Made by a program: the position numbers and the translations under genes. From Clostridium sp. CAG:967 (lineage in GTDB: Bacteria; Cyanobacteriota; Vampirovibrionia; Gastranaerophilales; Gastranaerophilaceae), in contig HF991449.1 in assembly GCA_000433095.1 (NCBI GenBank), positions 1 to 14,331 on the forward strand: a stretch of 14,331 nucleotides of DNA, in the 5' to 3' direction. Numbering within the stretch: position 1 is the first letter of the stretch; the number at the start of each line of letters is the position of its first letter. Positions 13,867-14,331 of the stretch are shown here, piece by piece. The notes beneath the pieces are model-generated. The model was not told the DNA's origin. It worked only from the letters and a program-made list of their open reading frames with translations, and did no database searches.

Positions 13867-14331
13867 TTACTCCGCTCCTAATGCTAAAAGTGCTGCCCCT
13901 ATCATTCCCGAATAATTACCGGCAGAAGCTTTTACGACTTTGAAAGGCTGAGTAACTATCTGAGAATTAGCTTCTTTTTCAAGATATTCAATATCGACAA
14001 AATCAGCCATTGAACCGGAAAGAACAATGACATCGGGATCAAAAAGATTTGCAAGTCCGATAATACCTTCTAAAATATCATTTTGCCATTTATTAAAGAT
14101 TTCTGTCATATGCTCACAGCCGTTTTGTTTGCCTGCAATAACATCATACGTAGTGATATCAGGATTACCCGTCATTTCTTGTGCGGTAAGTTTTAACCCC
14201 GTACCCGATGCATAAGCTTCAAAACAGTCCCAGCTTCCGCAGGTACATTTTCTATGCTTGTCCGTACGCATTTTAAAATGCATTTCGCCTGCAGCACCGC
14301 TTTTGCCTTTATAAAGTTTACCGCCTGAAAT
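13867..14331 (-). CDS. ROK-family sugar kinase or regulator, C-terminal part (cut by window edge)
   Basis: The reading frame is open to the window's end. It begins with ISGGKLYKGKSGAAGEMHFKM in the sequence up to 14331, so the start and the ATP-binding N-terminal half lie outside. ROK features seen are the sugar-binding GAAGE segment, the zinc motif C-T-C-G-S-W-D-C-F-E (family: CxCGxxGCxE, with Asp here for the second Gly), and the terminal ASAGNYSGMIGAALLAL helix. Family members are glucokinases, N-acetylmannosamine or fructose kinases, or repressors. The zinc-ligand His of the usual 'GExGH' appears one residue early (GEMH). Sugar specificity cannot be told from this part. An internal ATG at 14283 is not a real start because the family sequence continues upstream. 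It leads the ROK / 72-residue / UbiA group. Confidence 0.9.
   Translation of the reverse strand: MSGGKLYKGKSGAAGEMHFKMRTDKHRKCTCGSWDCFEAYASGTGLKLTAQEMTGNPDITTYDVIAGKQNGCEHMTEIFNKWQNDILEGIIGLANLFDPDVIVLSGSMADFVDIEYLEKEANSQIVTQPFKVVKASAGNYSGMIGAALLALGAE
13875..13879 (-). promoter_or_regulatory. Ribosome binding site that sets a TTG start
   Basis: On the minus strand AGGAG sits 8 bases before the TTG at 13866 and inside the last codons of the ROK gene. It is the main support for TTG as start codon of the 72-residue protein. Confidence 0.6.

Noticed and set aside
1..14331. Defence system, prophage, transposon or CRISPR array
   Set aside because: No transposase, integrase, nuclease-defence motif, terminal repeats or spaced direct repeats were seen; the gene content is housekeeping and envelope related.

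Overview
The window looks like chromosomal, AT-rich DNA with densely packed genes. It probably comes from a non-photosynthetic relative of Cyanobacteria, the Gastranaerophilales/Vampirovibrionia ('Melainabacteria') lineage. Three things point there: a prepilin-like protein with the MIKG/FTLAEVLITLGIIG start that I recall as abundant in that group; a two-gene membrane-protein unit with a short Ser-Phe-Gln-Gly motif near an N-terminus; and a lysA-cdaA linkage that I remember from cyanobacteria. The lineage is an inference from protein style, not a database match. No rRNA, tRNA, CRISPR, transposase or phage gene was seen, and no gap between genes exceeds about 120 bases.

Layout. Bases 45-4129 (minus strand) read as one cluster, in transcription order: a membrane-anchored GT2 glycosyltransferase, the c-di-AMP phosphodiesterase PgpH (7TM-HD), the rRNA-maturation endonuclease YbeY, and a DgkA-type lipid kinase. 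The last three genes each overlap the next by 14 bases. A multi-pass GT39/ArnT-like glycosyltransferase diverges from the GT2 gene at about 4190. The pair fits a polyprenyl-phosphate-sugar synthase plus the transferase that uses its product. Bases 5892-8107 (plus strand) hold two translationally coupled, lineage-specific membrane proteins of unknown function, which appear to be distant relatives of each other. A two-way terminator follows them.

Bases 8141-8488 (minus) encode a small conserved protein with its own promoter. Bases 8549-11669 (minus) are a tight lysA-cdaA-yitT operon: diaminopimelate decarboxylase, the diadenylate cyclase that makes c-di-AMP, and a YitT-family membrane protein. 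The window therefore holds both a synthase and a hydrolase for c-di-AMP. An XRE-type regulator (11742-11969, minus) and a six-cysteine prepilin-like protein (12087-12764, plus) diverge from a compact control region whose opposed TATAAT boxes form one palindrome.

Bases 12756-14331 (minus) hold the C-terminal part of a ROK-family sugar kinase or regulator cut by the window edge, a 72-residue protein of unknown function with a TTG start, and a MenA-like UbiA prenyltransferase. Most genes concern the cell envelope: lipid-carrier recycling, glycosyl transfer, diaminopimelate/lysine, c-di-AMP and pilin-type secreted proteins. The best candidates for something undescribed are the coupled pair at 5892-8107 and the regulator/pilin control region near 11964-12018.
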